Virus record (IMG/VR): IMGVR_UViG_3300025000_000136
Location: 1-52,425 of that record
Strand: one strand, 5' to 3'
Origin: a virus
DNA: 52,425 nt
The notes below the pieces were generated by a model. The model made no database searches and had not been told where the DNA came from. It was given only the letters and a program-made list of their open reading frames with translations. The position numbers and the translations under genes were made by a program. This document shows, in pieces, positions 25,850 through 33,617 of this stretch. Every line of letters begins with the position of its first letter. Position 1 is the first letter of the stretch.

Positions 25850-26821
25850 TTAGACTTCAGTCAGTCTCTTCTTTGTTCTTTCCTCGTGAAGCTCCGGGTC
25901 CCATTCGGAATGCATGAAACCTTGAGGAGCCTTTTCCAGCCAGTGCAACGGATTATTGCGAAGTCTGCAAAGATCGTAATAAGAACAAATTGAGCTGAAC
26001 GTAGTGCAGGCATAGCCTGGATTGCGGTGAAAAGATTGCAAGATGTCTGTTCGTTCAGTACAGTTAATCTTGTCTTCTTCGAGAAGGTTTAGGTTAGTCT
26101 GAATTTCTGCTGCATAATGACAAAGATTAGACAGGAAGTGTTCGATTGCAGCAGAGCGTTTAGTGATAGTTATTGGTACAAAATCAATTTTGCTTTTCTG
26201 ACAAAGAGCTATTCGGTATGTAATTGTGGGGATTTTATCATAAAAAATTCGTCCAGCAGTTAAGTAACCATCGGATTGGAATGACATTTCAAAGGTTTGG
26301 GGTGTAGTAGAGTAGATAGCTTTCGCTGTTTTGTGGTCAAGAATATCAATCCCGTCTGCTCCATTGGAAAAGATCAGGTCTATGCGACCAATATAATTTG
26401 GAAGCTTTGCATCTTTGGTTGATAGATCAATAGAGAAAGGTGCTTCAACTGCAAGGATCGAACGATCTTTTATGTCACTGGTAAGGAAGCGGTCCCAATA
26501 TGCTTTATACATATTAGCAGCATGGCCTGGACTCTTGGGGAAGATTGCATCCTCGTTTTTCCAGTAAGGCTCGCCGTCGAGCTTCCAGAGTTTGTTAAAG
26601 CTCTTGATTGAATGTTCTGTTGCTTCGAGAACAGACAGAGATTGTTTGTCTTTCAGAAGGTTGTACGTAGATTCCAGCCCGTAATGCCAACATGAGCCGA
26701 AGACAAGATGGATTGATTGGCCCGCAGGCTTGAGGTTCAGCACATACTGAAACAAGAATCGCCTGGGGCAAGTTAGATAAGTTGATAAGGCTGAGTAATC
26801 GATCTTTTCATGAAAATTCAT
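25850..26821 (-). CDS. PD-(D/E)XK nuclease, Cas4/AddB-like with Fe-S cysteines
   Basis: 323 residues. Nuclease residues appear as D148 (YIGRIDLIF) and D162-x-K164 (ILDHKTAK), with an upstream HYGLE at 46-50. One Cys at 18 (TYLTCPRRF) and three in the C-terminal region (ACTTFSSIC, YYDLC) form the C-(n)-Cx(6)CxxxxC-type set that binds an Fe-S cluster in Cas4, AddB and related enzymes. It would resect DNA ends to give ssDNA for the ATPase and SSB. The start is supported by GAGGTTTCTCAA. Its leader resembles that of the next upstream gene. Confidence 0.85.
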   Translation of the reverse strand: MNFHEKIDYSALSTYLTCPRRFLFQYVLNLKPAGQSIHLVFGSCWHYGLESTYNLLKDKQSLSVLEATEHSIKSFNKLWKLDGEPYWKNEDAIFPKSPGHAANMYKAYWDRFLTSDIKDRSILAVEAPFSIDLSTKDAKLPNYIGRIDLIFSNGADGIDILDHKTAKAIYSTTPQTFEMSFQSDGYLTAGRIFYDKIPTITYRIALCQKSKIDFVPITITKRSAAIEHFLSNLCHYAAEIQTNLNLLEEDKINCTERTDILQSFHRNPGYACTTFSSICSYYDLCRLRNNPLHWLEKAPQGFMHSEWDPELHEERTKKRLTEV

Positions 26822-26861
26822 TTGAGAAACCTCTCGTTGAATTTTATTCAGGTTGATTTAA

Positions 26862-27155
26862 CTAAATGCGCGTATCTTTATAATGCTTTCTTAATGTTTC
26901 ACAAGCTTTTTTGAGTTCACTAGGGGTGAAATAGCCTGTCACACCAGCAGCCTTCATGAGTTTACTAGAATCAGTTAAGTTATTAATTAATCTATATCCA
27001 AGTTTTATAATATATAATGCTATACATGACCAAATAAAACCAAACAAATAAGTAGCTCCATAAGTTACTGCGAGCCACCACATAAATGCTTCCTTGGAGT
27101 TTGTTCCAAGTTCATTTAGTGTACTGATAATGAGATTAAGATTTTCAATATCCAT
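26862..27155 (-). CDS. small membrane protein, single hydrophobic hairpin
   Basis: 97 residues. An N-terminal helix is followed by a long hydrophobic region (residues ~24-52, WWLAVTYGATYLFGFIWSCI) that could be one long or two short membrane helices. The C-terminus is soluble and basic (ELKKACETLRKHYKD). Its leader (AGAGGCTTTCTCAA) resembles that of the nuclease gene downstream. A holin-like or exclusion role is possible but unsupported. Confidence 0.6.
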   Translation of the reverse strand: MDIENLNLIISTLNELGTNSKEAFMWWLAVTYGATYLFGFIWSCIALYIIKLGYRLINNLTDSSKLMKAAGVTGYFTPSELKKACETLRKHYKDTRI

Positions 27156-27194
27156 TTGAGAAAGCCTCTTATGGAATTTAACAAGGCGCCGATT

Positions 27195-27225
27195 CTAACA
27201 TCGTCATGTTAGCGATACCTGTCAA
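27195..27225 (-). promoter_or_regulatory. palindromic operator with TTGACA
   Basis: On the minus strand TTGACA (27225-27220) is followed by a perfect inverted repeat, 7-bp arms CTAACAT and ATGTTAG with 4 central bases (27195-27212), in the -10 zone. The -10 itself is poor (GATGTT at 17 bp), as expected if an activator or repressor works here. It precedes the membrane protein, nuclease and ATPase genes. Confidence 0.4.
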
Positions 27226-27289
27226 TTCAGGTCAGATGGTGCGCATGGAACTTCTATCCAATGCGTTCCCGGCATAAAAGAGTTGAAGG

Positions 27290-27361
27290 TTAAAAGAATT
27301 GCTGGGCTTCCACCAGCTCCCACTTCGCTTTATCGTCTGCGTGTCCAAGACGTTCAGGCAT
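27290..27361 (-). CDS. possible 23-residue peptide
   Basis: Starts in a TAATG overlap with the stop of the upstream 120-residue gene and ends at TAA; begins MPERLGHADDKAKW. Translational coupling would be the only support, since there is no separate ribosome site. GC-rich like its neighbour. Could be chance. Confidence 0.35.
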   Translation of the reverse strand: MPERLGHADDKAKWELVEAQQFF

Positions 27362-27723
27362 TACCGATTGTTGAACTGCGCCAGAATTGCATCCCTGACT
27401 TCCGGAGGCAGATTGCCGAGGGCTTCAAGAGCTTTCTCTTCAGGCGTCTTCGTGATCCTCAGGGTCGGTTTCCAATCGCTGAAGTCCTCAGCCAAGATAG
27501 CGTCATCGGCATTGCTGAATTCGCCGTTATCGTCTTTTTCTTCCAACTTACGGCGAACAACTGCGCGGAAGCTGACCTTGAGTTGGTTCTTGATCATGTT
27601 GAGGGCCAGGTCGTCTCCAAGGGACTGGACCATCTCTTCAACAGTGCCGAGGTTCAAAACTGCCGGCTCGGTAACGGTGATCTCACGATTTGCCTGATTG
27701 GACACTACTTTGATCATGGACAT
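27361..27723 (-). CDS. conserved-type early protein with shared C-terminal motif
   Basis: 120 residues with ATTAGGAGAATCAAAC upstream. It starts MSMIKVVSNQ and is rich in Val, Glu and Asp. The end (KALEALGNLPPEVRDAILAQF) matches the L-x-x-L-x-x-x-x-x-x-A-I-x-x-x-F motif found at the ends of three other early proteins. It is GC-richer than the genes around it, hinting at a different origin. It is transcribed from the promoter at 27949-27977 through a 225-base leader. No domain recognised. Confidence 0.65.
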   Translation of the reverse strand: MSMIKVVSNQANREITVTEPAVLNLGTVEEMVQSLGDDLALNMIKNQLKVSFRAVVRRKLEEKDDNGEFSNADDAILAEDFSDWKPTLRITKTPEEKALEALGNLPPEVRDAILAQFNNR

Positions 27724-27948
27724 GTTTGATTCTCCTAATTAGGGTGGTTGGTAAATGGGCCTTATGCCCAACAAGTGATACAACTAAAACTGATTTTGAT
27801 CTTACTAACAGGTACAAAAAGTTTCAGGTAGCTTACAGATAAGTTTTGGTTTCCTTGGCCTCCTTTGGTATGTTTAGTAGTTTGAGCCTATCTACTGATA
27901 GATGGCTTTTTTGGGCTTTTCATGGCTTTTGCCGTTGAATGTCCCCCC
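27724..27948 (-). promoter_or_regulatory. long structured 5' leader with three 10-bp repeats
   Basis: About 225 bases separate the promoter's -10 from the ATG. On the + strand 27901-27930 reads three 10-base units (GATGGCTTTT, TTGGGCTTTT, CATGGCTTTT), one helical turn apart. Two small hairpins (TGGGC/GCCCA at ~27755-27770 and a TCTAT/AGATA stem at ~27885-27905) are also present. A regulatory leader or protein-binding site is likely. Confidence 0.45.
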
Positions 27949-27977
27949 ACTATAGACGAAAAAGGCCCCGTTGTCAA
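27949..27977 (-). promoter_or_regulatory. strong sigma70-like promoter
   Basis: Minus-strand TTGACA, 17-bp spacer, TATAGT: a perfect -35 and a five-of-six -10. It starts about 230 bases before the 120-residue gene and probably drives the recombination genes. Confidence 0.8.
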
Positions 27978-27994
27978 CAACTCTTTTCACTTTT

Positions 27995-28177
27995 TTAGCC
28001 TTTTTTACCCTTTAGATATGGCAACACAAACACATGCATCATTGCCTTTTTACCTTTGCAATCATATCCTTCTTTGCGAAGTTCTTTCTTAGTTCGGCCT
28101 GACGCATAGGCATCATGCGAATAATTCCAAAGCACATCAATGGCATGTTTTACCTCAGCTGGATAGTGCTTGAACAT
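27995..28177 (-). CDS. small basic protein
   Basis: 60 residues, GGAGCCTAGCCA before the ATG. It is Lys/Arg-rich with a helix (VKHAIDVLWNYSHDAYASG) and a C-terminal basic stretch (GKKAMMHVFVLPYLKGKKG). It ends just upstream of the promoter for the recombination genes. No family recognised. Confidence 0.55.
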   Translation of the reverse strand: MFKHYPAEVKHAIDVLWNYSHDAYASGRTKKELRKEGYDCKGKKAMMHVFVLPYLKGKKG

Positions 28178-28203
28178 TGGCTAGGCTCCTAAATAGTTAA
28201 TAG

Positions 28204-28311
28204 TTATAATACTCCGATGATGCAAATGATGAGTAAGATAGCTACATAAAACCAGCCGACTTTGTCTTTAAAGGATGTTTCTGCTGAAAAGTCTACTTTG
28301 TAGTTGTTCAT
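28204..28311 (-). CDS. 35-residue single-span membrane peptide
   Basis: Starts MNNYKVDFSAETSF and has one hydrophobic helix (WFYVAILLIICIIGVL) running to the C-terminus. AAGGAGCTCACT is the ribosome site. It fits neatly between two same-strand genes. Function unknown. Confidence 0.6.
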   Translation of the reverse strand: MNNYKVDFSAETSFKDKVGWFYVAILLIICIIGVL

Positions 28312-28321
28312 AGTGAGCTCC

Positions 28322-28492
28322 TTATTTGTTAACAATTAAGATTCTCTTGTCAGCATTAGTGATGAAATAGATTAGTTCGTTTGGCCGCTTGGTGATAGCA
28401 TGTTTATGGCTCCAAGCATAAAAAGATTCGCCTCGGCCAGTTTGGTAAAGATTCATTCCGATTAGTTCTGGCAAGAATTTACGTGGAATCAA
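28322..28492 (-). CDS. small hypothetical protein with TTG start
   Basis: 56 residues starting IPRKFLPELIG after the first codon. The strong AAAGGAGG site 7 bases before TTG at 28492 decides the start; the only in-frame ATG (residue 13) has no ribosome site. Basic, with the aromatic GESFYAWSHKHAI segment and a C-terminal strand. Unknown function. Confidence 0.55.
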   Translation of the reverse strand: MIPRKFLPELIGMNLYQTGRGESFYAWSHKHAITKRPNELIYFITNADKRILIVNK

Positions 28493-28522
28493 GATTTGCA
28501 CCTCCTTTACTTAGATATTTAA

Positions 28523-28702
28523 TTATCCTTTATTCCATTCTTCCAAAGAATATTCTGGATCATATCCACAATCAAGACATACAAGTGGATTTGTTTCACA
28601 AGCTCTACATGGTGGATTGATATGGCAGCTACAATTTTCTACTTTTTCATATCCAAATATACCACCACAATTTAAACATTTATCGCCTTCTTGAATTTCC
28701 AT
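28523..28702 (-). CDS. small cysteine-rich zinc-binding protein
   Basis: 59 residues, AAAGGAAAACTAA before the ATG. It has four Cys pairs or clusters (KCLNC, CSC, CRAC, CLDC), enough for two zinc sites. Such mini zinc-ribbons are common in phage early regions and may bind nucleic acid or host proteins. AT-rich. No family assigned. Confidence 0.65.
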   Translation of the reverse strand: MEIQEGDKCLNCGGIFGYEKVENCSCHINPPCRACETNPLVCLDCGYDPEYSLEEWNKG

Positions 28703-28713
28703 TTAGTTTTCCT

Positions 28714-29025
28714 TTATTTAGATTGCTCTTCTGCTGCAATTTCTTGTTCAGTTGCTCGATAAGATTCGTCGATTTCTTCAATGCCTCGGAGTTCTTCAGT
28801 AACGTCGATGAGCATGAAGCTCTTTCCACCAGTAGTTACTTTACAAATGCCTAAAGCATCAATGGTTATGACTGGCTTGAATTTTGCTTCAGCCTCAAGA
28901 TTTGCAATAATCTTATCCTGGGCAAGCAAGTCACCTCGATCAGCAAGAAACATTCCTCCTATACCAATAACTGAACCAATAACTAAGCCCATGGAAAATG
29001 ATACTAGACTAAAAGGTTCTTCCAT
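28714..29025 (-). CDS. N-terminally anchored membrane protein
   Basis: 103 residues, GGAGAAAGCATA leader; overlaps the upstream gene as TAATG. Residues ~5-27 form a Gly-rich hydrophobic helix, followed by a soluble domain with a coil, strands (FKPVITIDALGICKVTT) and an acidic C-terminal helix. Topology suggests a cytoplasmic or periplasmic domain on a single anchor. Unknown function. Confidence 0.6.
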   Translation of the reverse strand: MEEPFSLVSFSMGLVIGSVIGIGGMFLADRGDLLAQDKIIANLEAEAKFKPVITIDALGICKVTTGGKSFMLIDVTEELRGIEEIDESYRATEQEIAAEEQSK

Positions 29026-29300
29026 TATGCTTTCTCCTTATTAATAACTTCTTCATAAAACTTATGAATCCAGCTTGCACGAGCAAGAGGACTTAGCTCT
29101 TTGGTCAGGTCCATGATTATGGCGATACATACCTCGCTTGATACACCTTCTTGGTAAAGATTTACTATTTTGGCTAGTTGACGATTGTACATGGCATTTC
29201 TCCAGTAAAGGTTGAGAAGATGGGCTACAAGTGAGCTTGAGATGGTGTAATGTCCAGGTGGAAGAAGATTGAATTCTGATTGAGTTGTTATAGTTGTCAT
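29025..29300 (-). CDS. helical hypothetical protein following helicase gene
   Basis: 91 residues. It starts 9 bases after the helicase stop, with GAGGAATGATCCTAGGCA upstream. It is mainly helical (SSLVAHLLNLYWRN, SSEVCIAIIMDLTKEL). No family recognised; cotranscribed with the helicase. Confidence 0.55.
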   Translation of the reverse strand: MTTITTQSEFNLLPPGHYTISSSLVAHLLNLYWRNAMYNRQLAKIVNLYQEGVSSEVCIAIIMDLTKELSPLARASWIHKFYEEVINKEKA

Positions 29301-29309
29301 TGCCTAGGA

Positions 29310-31658
29310 TCATTCCTCATTTTCAATCATCTGATCTACTTGCCATTGTTCGTAAGCAACCTTGCGAGCACGGTCAAAGGTAGAAGGCCAACATGCTTCG
29401 CATTTGCTCAGATCGAGTTGATGCAGCGCTCGACTGGCAGCAACGTACAATATGTTAGTTTCCTCAGTTGTGGGGTTGCCGTTATCGCTTGGGACTTTGA
29501 AATCATTTGCTAGGCGAACCTTTGACCATTCTAGCCCTTTTGCCTTATGCGCGGTAGTTATGGTCACATCGGCTTCGGATGGATCTTCTACAGTTGATTC
29601 AAGAATGTTGAGTAACCGTTCCCTGCCATAAGTTTCGATTAACTTGAGGATTGGCTTAATATCTCCGCCCATCGGAGAATCGGCATATTCAATAAGATCT
29701 GGAAAGTTCTTAAAGAGGAAGAGGTCTGGATGATTGGTATATCCTTTTAGCTTAAGTTGGATTATTGAATTGATCAAGTATGTTAGCTGTTGAGTTCCTC
29801 CGAGAATGTGGACTGACAAGCCTTTGTCAAGAGCATTAATGGTTTCAGCTATAATGCCTTTGTTTGTCCGGCAGAGAATTGCATCTACAGCAGGTAAGGG
29901 TTCATAATGGATTGAAGATTGCACATCGTCGTTACCATGAAATGGCACATACTCGAAACCATATGGATAGTAGCCAGAGATTATGGTGTTTGACATGTTA
30001 GCTATGTCTTCACCAAAACGAAAACTTCTAGTAATGTAGAGCTTTGTAAGATTGTCGTCTTGTAGGGCATTGACCGCGCCTCTCCAACTGTTATGAGTTA
30101 ATAAACCATCTGCATAATATGTATGATGATCATCTACTTCTAAAGAATACACTTTACCATCATAATGTTCTTCTCTTACATATATAGGGACCCAACATTT
30201 ATCAGTTGCCGAATAGTCTCTTTTTCCTTCATGTTGAATAGTATTCTCTAATGGCAACATCATCATACCATCATGTAAATTTGATGCTGCTGTTATAAAT
30301 GGTCTACGGACACCTACAAGAGAATCTGTACCAGATTTCCATAAAGGCATATCTAAAAATAAGCCAAAATGTTTTAAGCAATCTTGTCCTCTAATAGAAT
30401 TATCTCCAATAAGTTCCCAGAAAAAAGAAAGTTCTATTTTATGTTTATCCTGTTCTCTAAAACAAGTTCCTGGAATACCAAACATTGCTTGATAATAAGA
30501 CTCAAATAAATGAGCGTTTTCTGTTGTATCGTGTACAGATAAAATCCATGCAGAATCTGCTTGTTCTACACTAGCTCTTAAACCAAGCCCAAATTGATTT
30601 CGTTGACTCTCATAAAAATAAGGAACTTTTCCAATTCGATACTGATTTCCTTTTTTCATAAGGTAAACAATATGTTTCTTTTTAAGTTTAGTACTTATTT
30701 TTATTATACATTGATGTCTTGGAATATATTTAGATTCATGCATTTGATCAGTAACCACAACAATTAATCTCCCAGAATAATCAACCTCTGTAATACTTGT
30801 AACTTTTCTTCCATTTTTAAATACATGGCTATTATCATATGTTATTATTTTTTCTCCAATTTTTATTTTTTCTATTGGTTTATCGGTAGTAGATTTATAC
30901 CAATGCGCTCTATTTGCAACAGCAATAATTGTTCCAGCAGGTTGACAGTAAATTTGCTGAAACTGGTCACCAACAAAAATCTTTTGACAACTCTGGTTCT
31001 TGATTACCTGAGCGATTACTGGGTTGCTATCCTGGTATTCGTCAAAGAAGATGAAGTCTTTGTTGATGATTGGGTTGGTAAGTGCCCATATTTTCAAGTA
31101 AACATCATGGGTTATTGGCATAGGTTTGGTTACATCTGCCATTTCGTTAAACACAAGATTTGCGTGTTGAATCAAATCTTCTCGCATAACATCCAGATCT
31201 GCGTCTTGTAAGATGGTTAGTTTTGGCAAATGTTTGTACTGCATAACTTCGTCGCTAGAATAACAGTACTTGCGGATCGTATTTAGGATAAGATATCCCT
31301 TGTTGGCTGGACTGTTATAAAGCTGCCAGTCTCCGATATCAAAAGTATCCGCTAGTTGTTTTCCTGTCAATTTGGATAGCTTCTTCCTGTATTTGAATCC
31401 AACTGATCCGTAGGCCAGAGCATGGCCGGTCTTGCAAGTTACAGTGCTGGCGAATTTAGTTGCAGCTTCTTGAGCAAGTAGTTTGTTGAAAGAGATTGAA
31501 AGGCCAAGACCTGGCATTTTACGTGCCATGGCCAGGAGCAAAAAAGTTTTGCCACTGCCTGGAGGCGCCTGAATAGCATAATCGTTGCCGTCAAGGATTT
31601 TGTTTACGTGAGATTCTTGTTCGGCTGTGAGAGTTTTTCCTTTATATTTCATTACCAT
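29310..31658 (-). CDS. UvrD/Rep-type helicase interrupted by an intein
   Basis: 782 residues, of which about 496 are helicase. Walker A is APPGSGKT (31-38) and motif II is FFDEYQDSN (~204-212). Motif III, VGDQFQQIY|SWRGA, is split by an intein at 238-523. Motif V is TTAHKAKGLEW and motif VI EETNILYVAASRA. This places it in superfamily 1A with small phage UvrD/Rep-like helicases. It would unwind DNA in replication or recombination once spliced. GGAGCCTAAGTT supports the first ATG. The unspliced protein would lack a functional QxxR region. Confidence 0.92.
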   Translation of the reverse strand: MVMKYKGKTLTAEQESHVNKILDGNDYAIQAPPGSGKTFLLLAMARKMPGLGLSISFNKLLAQEAATKFASTVTCKTGHALAYGSVGFKYRKKLSKLTGKQLADTFDIGDWQLYNSPANKGYLILNTIRKYCYSSDEVMQYKHLPKLTILQDADLDVMREDLIQHANLVFNEMADVTKPMPITHDVYLKIWALTNPIINKDFIFFDEYQDSNPVIAQVIKNQSCQKIFVGDQFQQIYCQPAGTIIAVANRAHWYKSTTDKPIEKIKIGEKIITYDNSHVFKNGRKVTSITEVDYSGRLIVVVTDQMHESKYIPRHQCIIKISTKLKKKHIVYLMKKGNQYRIGKVPYFYESQRNQFGLGLRASVEQADSAWILSVHDTTENAHLFESYYQAMFGIPGTCFREQDKHKIELSFFWELIGDNSIRGQDCLKHFGLFLDMPLWKSGTDSLVGVRRPFITAASNLHDGMMMLPLENTIQHEGKRDYSATDKCWVPIYVREEHYDGKVYSLEVDDHHTYYADGLLTHNSWRGAVNALQDDNLTKLYITRSFRFGEDIANMSNTIISGYYPYGFEYVPFHGNDDVQSSIHYEPLPAVDAILCRTNKGIIAETINALDKGLSVHILGGTQQLTYLINSIIQLKLKGYTNHPDLFLFKNFPDLIEYADSPMGGDIKPILKLIETYGRERLLNILESTVEDPSEADVTITTAHKAKGLEWSKVRLANDFKVPSDNGNPTTEETNILYVAASRALHQLDLSKCEACWPSTFDRARKVAYEQWQVDQMIENEE
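30090..30947 (-). other. intein in helicase motif III
   Basis: 286 residues, from C238 (CQPAGTIIAV) to the final THN before Ser524, with the splicing block VYSLEVDDHHTYYADGLL near the end. Cys1, the penultimate His-Asn and Ser+1 make a class 1 intein likely to splice. Its centre (about residues 90-160 of the intein) reads IVYLMKKGNQYRIG, then a conserved R, then AHLFE and YGIP, resembling a degenerate GIY-YIG/T5orf172-type nuclease. It is more AT-rich than the flanking helicase. Homing through that domain is inferred. Confidence 0.9.
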
Positions 31659-31671
31659 AACTTAGGCTCCG

Positions 31672-32091
31672 TTAAATATCTTGTAAGAGATCTTCCCATT
31701 CTTCTTCAGAAACATTTTGTCCAAAAACGCCACCATAAAAAGTATCTCCAGGCCAACATAACTCACCTCCATAATATCCATTTGATTCATTACGATAATC
31801 AATGATGATATCTCCTTTATCTGTAGTAATTTTACATCCATAAAATTCTAAACACTCATAATTATTATCTCTTTGAGGTTCTTTATTTAATTCAAGCTCT
31901 TCTACAGAAATAACTTTAGCTGGAAAACCTAATGATGGTAATTCTACATGTTCAATCCATGTTTCTGAGCAACAATCTCCATCAGTTTTAGCAATGACTT
32001 CTTCATTTTCAGTAATAAATAAAATTGCTTTTTTATCTTTAGCAATCATTATTTTACTTATCGTTTTTTCAACTAAATAATTGTTCATCAT
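31672..32091 (-). CDS. DUF7448-like hypothetical protein
   Basis: 139 residues, AAAGGAGAATA leader with two adjacent Met codons (the second is better spaced). The DCCSETWIEH and DYRNESNGYYGG segments match a widespread small phage/bacterial family (DUF7448-like). Acidic and predicted beta-rich; ends in an acidic helix. Function of the family is unknown. It lies just upstream of the helicase. Confidence 0.65.
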   Translation of the reverse strand: MMNNYLVEKTISKIMIAKDKKAILFITENEEVIAKTDGDCCSETWIEHVELPSLGFPAKVISVEELELNKEPQRDNNYECLEFYGCKITTDKGDIIIDYRNESNGYYGGELCWPGDTFYGGVFGQNVSEEEWEDLLQDI

Positions 32092-32100
32092 TATTCTCCT

Positions 32101-32328
32101 TTAATAATCATAATCTGGTTCATCCAGCTCAGCATCTGGCACGTCAGCTTCGCAACAGTTAGTGACTGGTTCGCCATAACCAGATGGATAATGGACTCCA
32201 GACTGGCCATGGGTGCAATGAGTGCCTGAGTAGCTGAATGAATTGTCTAGGCCAATTATTGTGCATGGCTGATTGCAGGATGGACACTTAAAATCTGGAG
32301 GCGTTTTATAAGTTTGAAGTCTTCTCAT
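32101..32328 (-). CDS. small zinc-ribbon protein
   Basis: 75 residues. It has CPSCNQPC near the start, then SYSGTHCTHGQSG and NCCEADV, giving six cysteines and a His, and ends in an acidic DEPDYDY tail. The pattern CPxC...THC...CC occurs in many phage zinc-binding proteins of unknown role. Its start overlaps the preceding 52-residue gene. Confidence 0.65.
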   Translation of the reverse strand: MRRLQTYKTPPDFKCPSCNQPCTIIGLDNSFSYSGTHCTHGQSGVHYPSGYGEPVTNCCEADVPDAELDEPDYDY

Positions 32329-32464
32329 TAGTTGATGCCTCGATCTTGGTTATCTGATTCCAGTCTGCTGGATCAGGTTCTGTTGATAGAAGAATGCCGA
32401 TTAGGATTGAAGTAGATATGATACCAATTACAATGCCACAAAGAAATATTGGTATGTGTTTCAT
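32306..32464 (-). CDS. small membrane-anchored peptide
   Basis: 52 residues. AAAGGAATAACA before ATG. Residues 4-26 (IPIFLCGIVIGIISTSILIG) form a membrane helix, with a Cys at 9 and a short polar C-terminus. It overlaps the start of the zinc-ribbon gene by 23 bases. It could be a small inner-membrane protein. The Cys is too buried in the helix for a typical lipobox. Confidence 0.55.
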   Translation of the reverse strand: MKHIPIFLCGIVIGIISTSILIGILLSTEPDPADWNQITKIEASTNEKTSNL

Positions 32465-32466
32465 TG

Positions 32467-32871
32467 TTATTCCTTTATATTATAAAAACGTGTTACATAA
32501 TAATTAAGAGCTTCAATAATCTTAACTAATGGCTTAAGCTGATCTGCGGACGCTCCCTGAACATCAACTATGCCGATTTCTTCAAGAATTTCTCTTGCAC
32601 GAATAACTGCTGGAGATTCTTTTGGAAGTTCGAACTTTACCAATTGGTTATTAATAATTCGATGCAAAGATTCATGCCAATTGGTAAGATGTGGAAAACC
32701 TCTTACGATACTGGAGACTGTTATATATTGCTTGCCTGGGATAGATTCTCCAGCAGATATTGTTGGTTGCCATTCATGGCCCTCTATTCCAGGCTTATCA
32801 GCATAGAAAGTCCAGGCTCCATCGGAATCCATGGCTGCCCATTTCCAGTGACTATCAATATGTAGGTTCAT
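32467..32871 (-). CDS. phage hypothetical protein with WTFY motif
   Basis: 134 residues, AAGGAGCCCTAA leader. The N-terminus (MDSDGAWTFYADKP) matches a small phage family that opens with a DG-W-x-x-Y strand pair. The C-terminal half is helical (RAREILEEIGI, KPLVKIIEALNYYV). No function known. Two bases separate it from the membrane peptide gene. Confidence 0.6.
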   Translation of the reverse strand: MNLHIDSHWKWAAMDSDGAWTFYADKPGIEGHEWQPTISAGESIPGKQYITVSSIVRGFPHLTNWHESLHRIINNQLVKFELPKESPAVIRAREILEEIGIVDVQGASADQLKPLVKIIEALNYYVTRFYNIKE

Positions 32872-32935
32872 TTAGGGCTCCTTATTAAATTAATATTCTA
32901 TTTTGATAATTTTTGATTTGAAATTTTACTTATTT

Positions 32936-33604
32936 TTATCTTGAAGCTTCGTTTTTTGATGTAACTTCTAATACTGGATTATATCTTCCAAGAATATAAT
33001 CAGGCCGTCGTTGATTAGGTTGAACACAAACAGCAATAATTCTCCAGCCATTATTAAGTTCAGTTTGAAGAATATCAGTGCAAATGTCTTCTTTTAAAGA
33101 AAGCTCATTATAAGTTGTTATTAATCCACCACCTACATGAACATTTACTTTTTGATTGAATGTTGAGGATTGTAAAAGATCAACTATTTTTTCAATTTTT
33201 GCTGCCTTATCCTCTATTTCAGATAAAATAAGCTGGATATTTTGTACTGTTGGTTCTTCTGATTTGATTGTTTTTTGAATATAGAATTTATATCTGCAAG
33301 ATAAAGAAAATTTTATTAAGTCTACAAGATGATTTTCTTTCTCTACCCAAACTAATCCATGATTATTTGGTAATTTTGTGCAGACATAATAATATTCTAT
33401 TTGTCTTCCTTCTAAGTAAAACTTTGTTTTTTCTTCTTCTTGTTTTTGGACTAAATCATCTTTATAATGGTCATATGGGCCTTTAGGCTTAATTCTGTCA
33501 TTATAATCTTTACAGAGATCTACAGTTGTATAGTTTAGCTTAAGGATTTTTGCCTCTTCTTCAGGTAATGCAAAAGAATCTTCAAAAGAGATTAAAGATA
33601 TCAT
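32936..33604 (-). CDS. hypothetical protein with C-terminal DUF4177-like segment
   Basis: 222 residues, starting at the ATG preceded by AAGGAGAAAACT; an upstream Met at 33625 lacks such a site and overlaps the RHH gene. A charged N-terminal half with aromatic strands is followed by coiled coil (~residues 125-155). The end (TELNNGWRIIAVCVQP, DYILGRYNP) resembles small DUF4177-type domains. AT-rich. Unknown role. Confidence 0.55.
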   Translation of the reverse strand: MISLISFEDSFALPEEEAKILKLNYTTVDLCKDYNDRIKPKGPYDHYKDDLVQKQEEEKTKFYLEGRQIEYYYVCTKLPNNHGLVWVEKENHLVDLIKFSLSCRYKFYIQKTIKSEEPTVQNIQLILSEIEDKAAKIEKIVDLLQSSTFNQKVNVHVGGGLITTYNELSLKEDICTDILQTELNNGWRIIAVCVQPNQRRPDYILGRYNPVLEVTSKNEASR

Positions 33605-33617
33605 AGTTTTCTCCTTG

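Noticed and set aside
27299-27697. Two long + strand frames over the 120-residue gene
   Set aside because: Antisense shadows of the GC-richer minus-strand gene, without ribosome sites or recognisable sequence.
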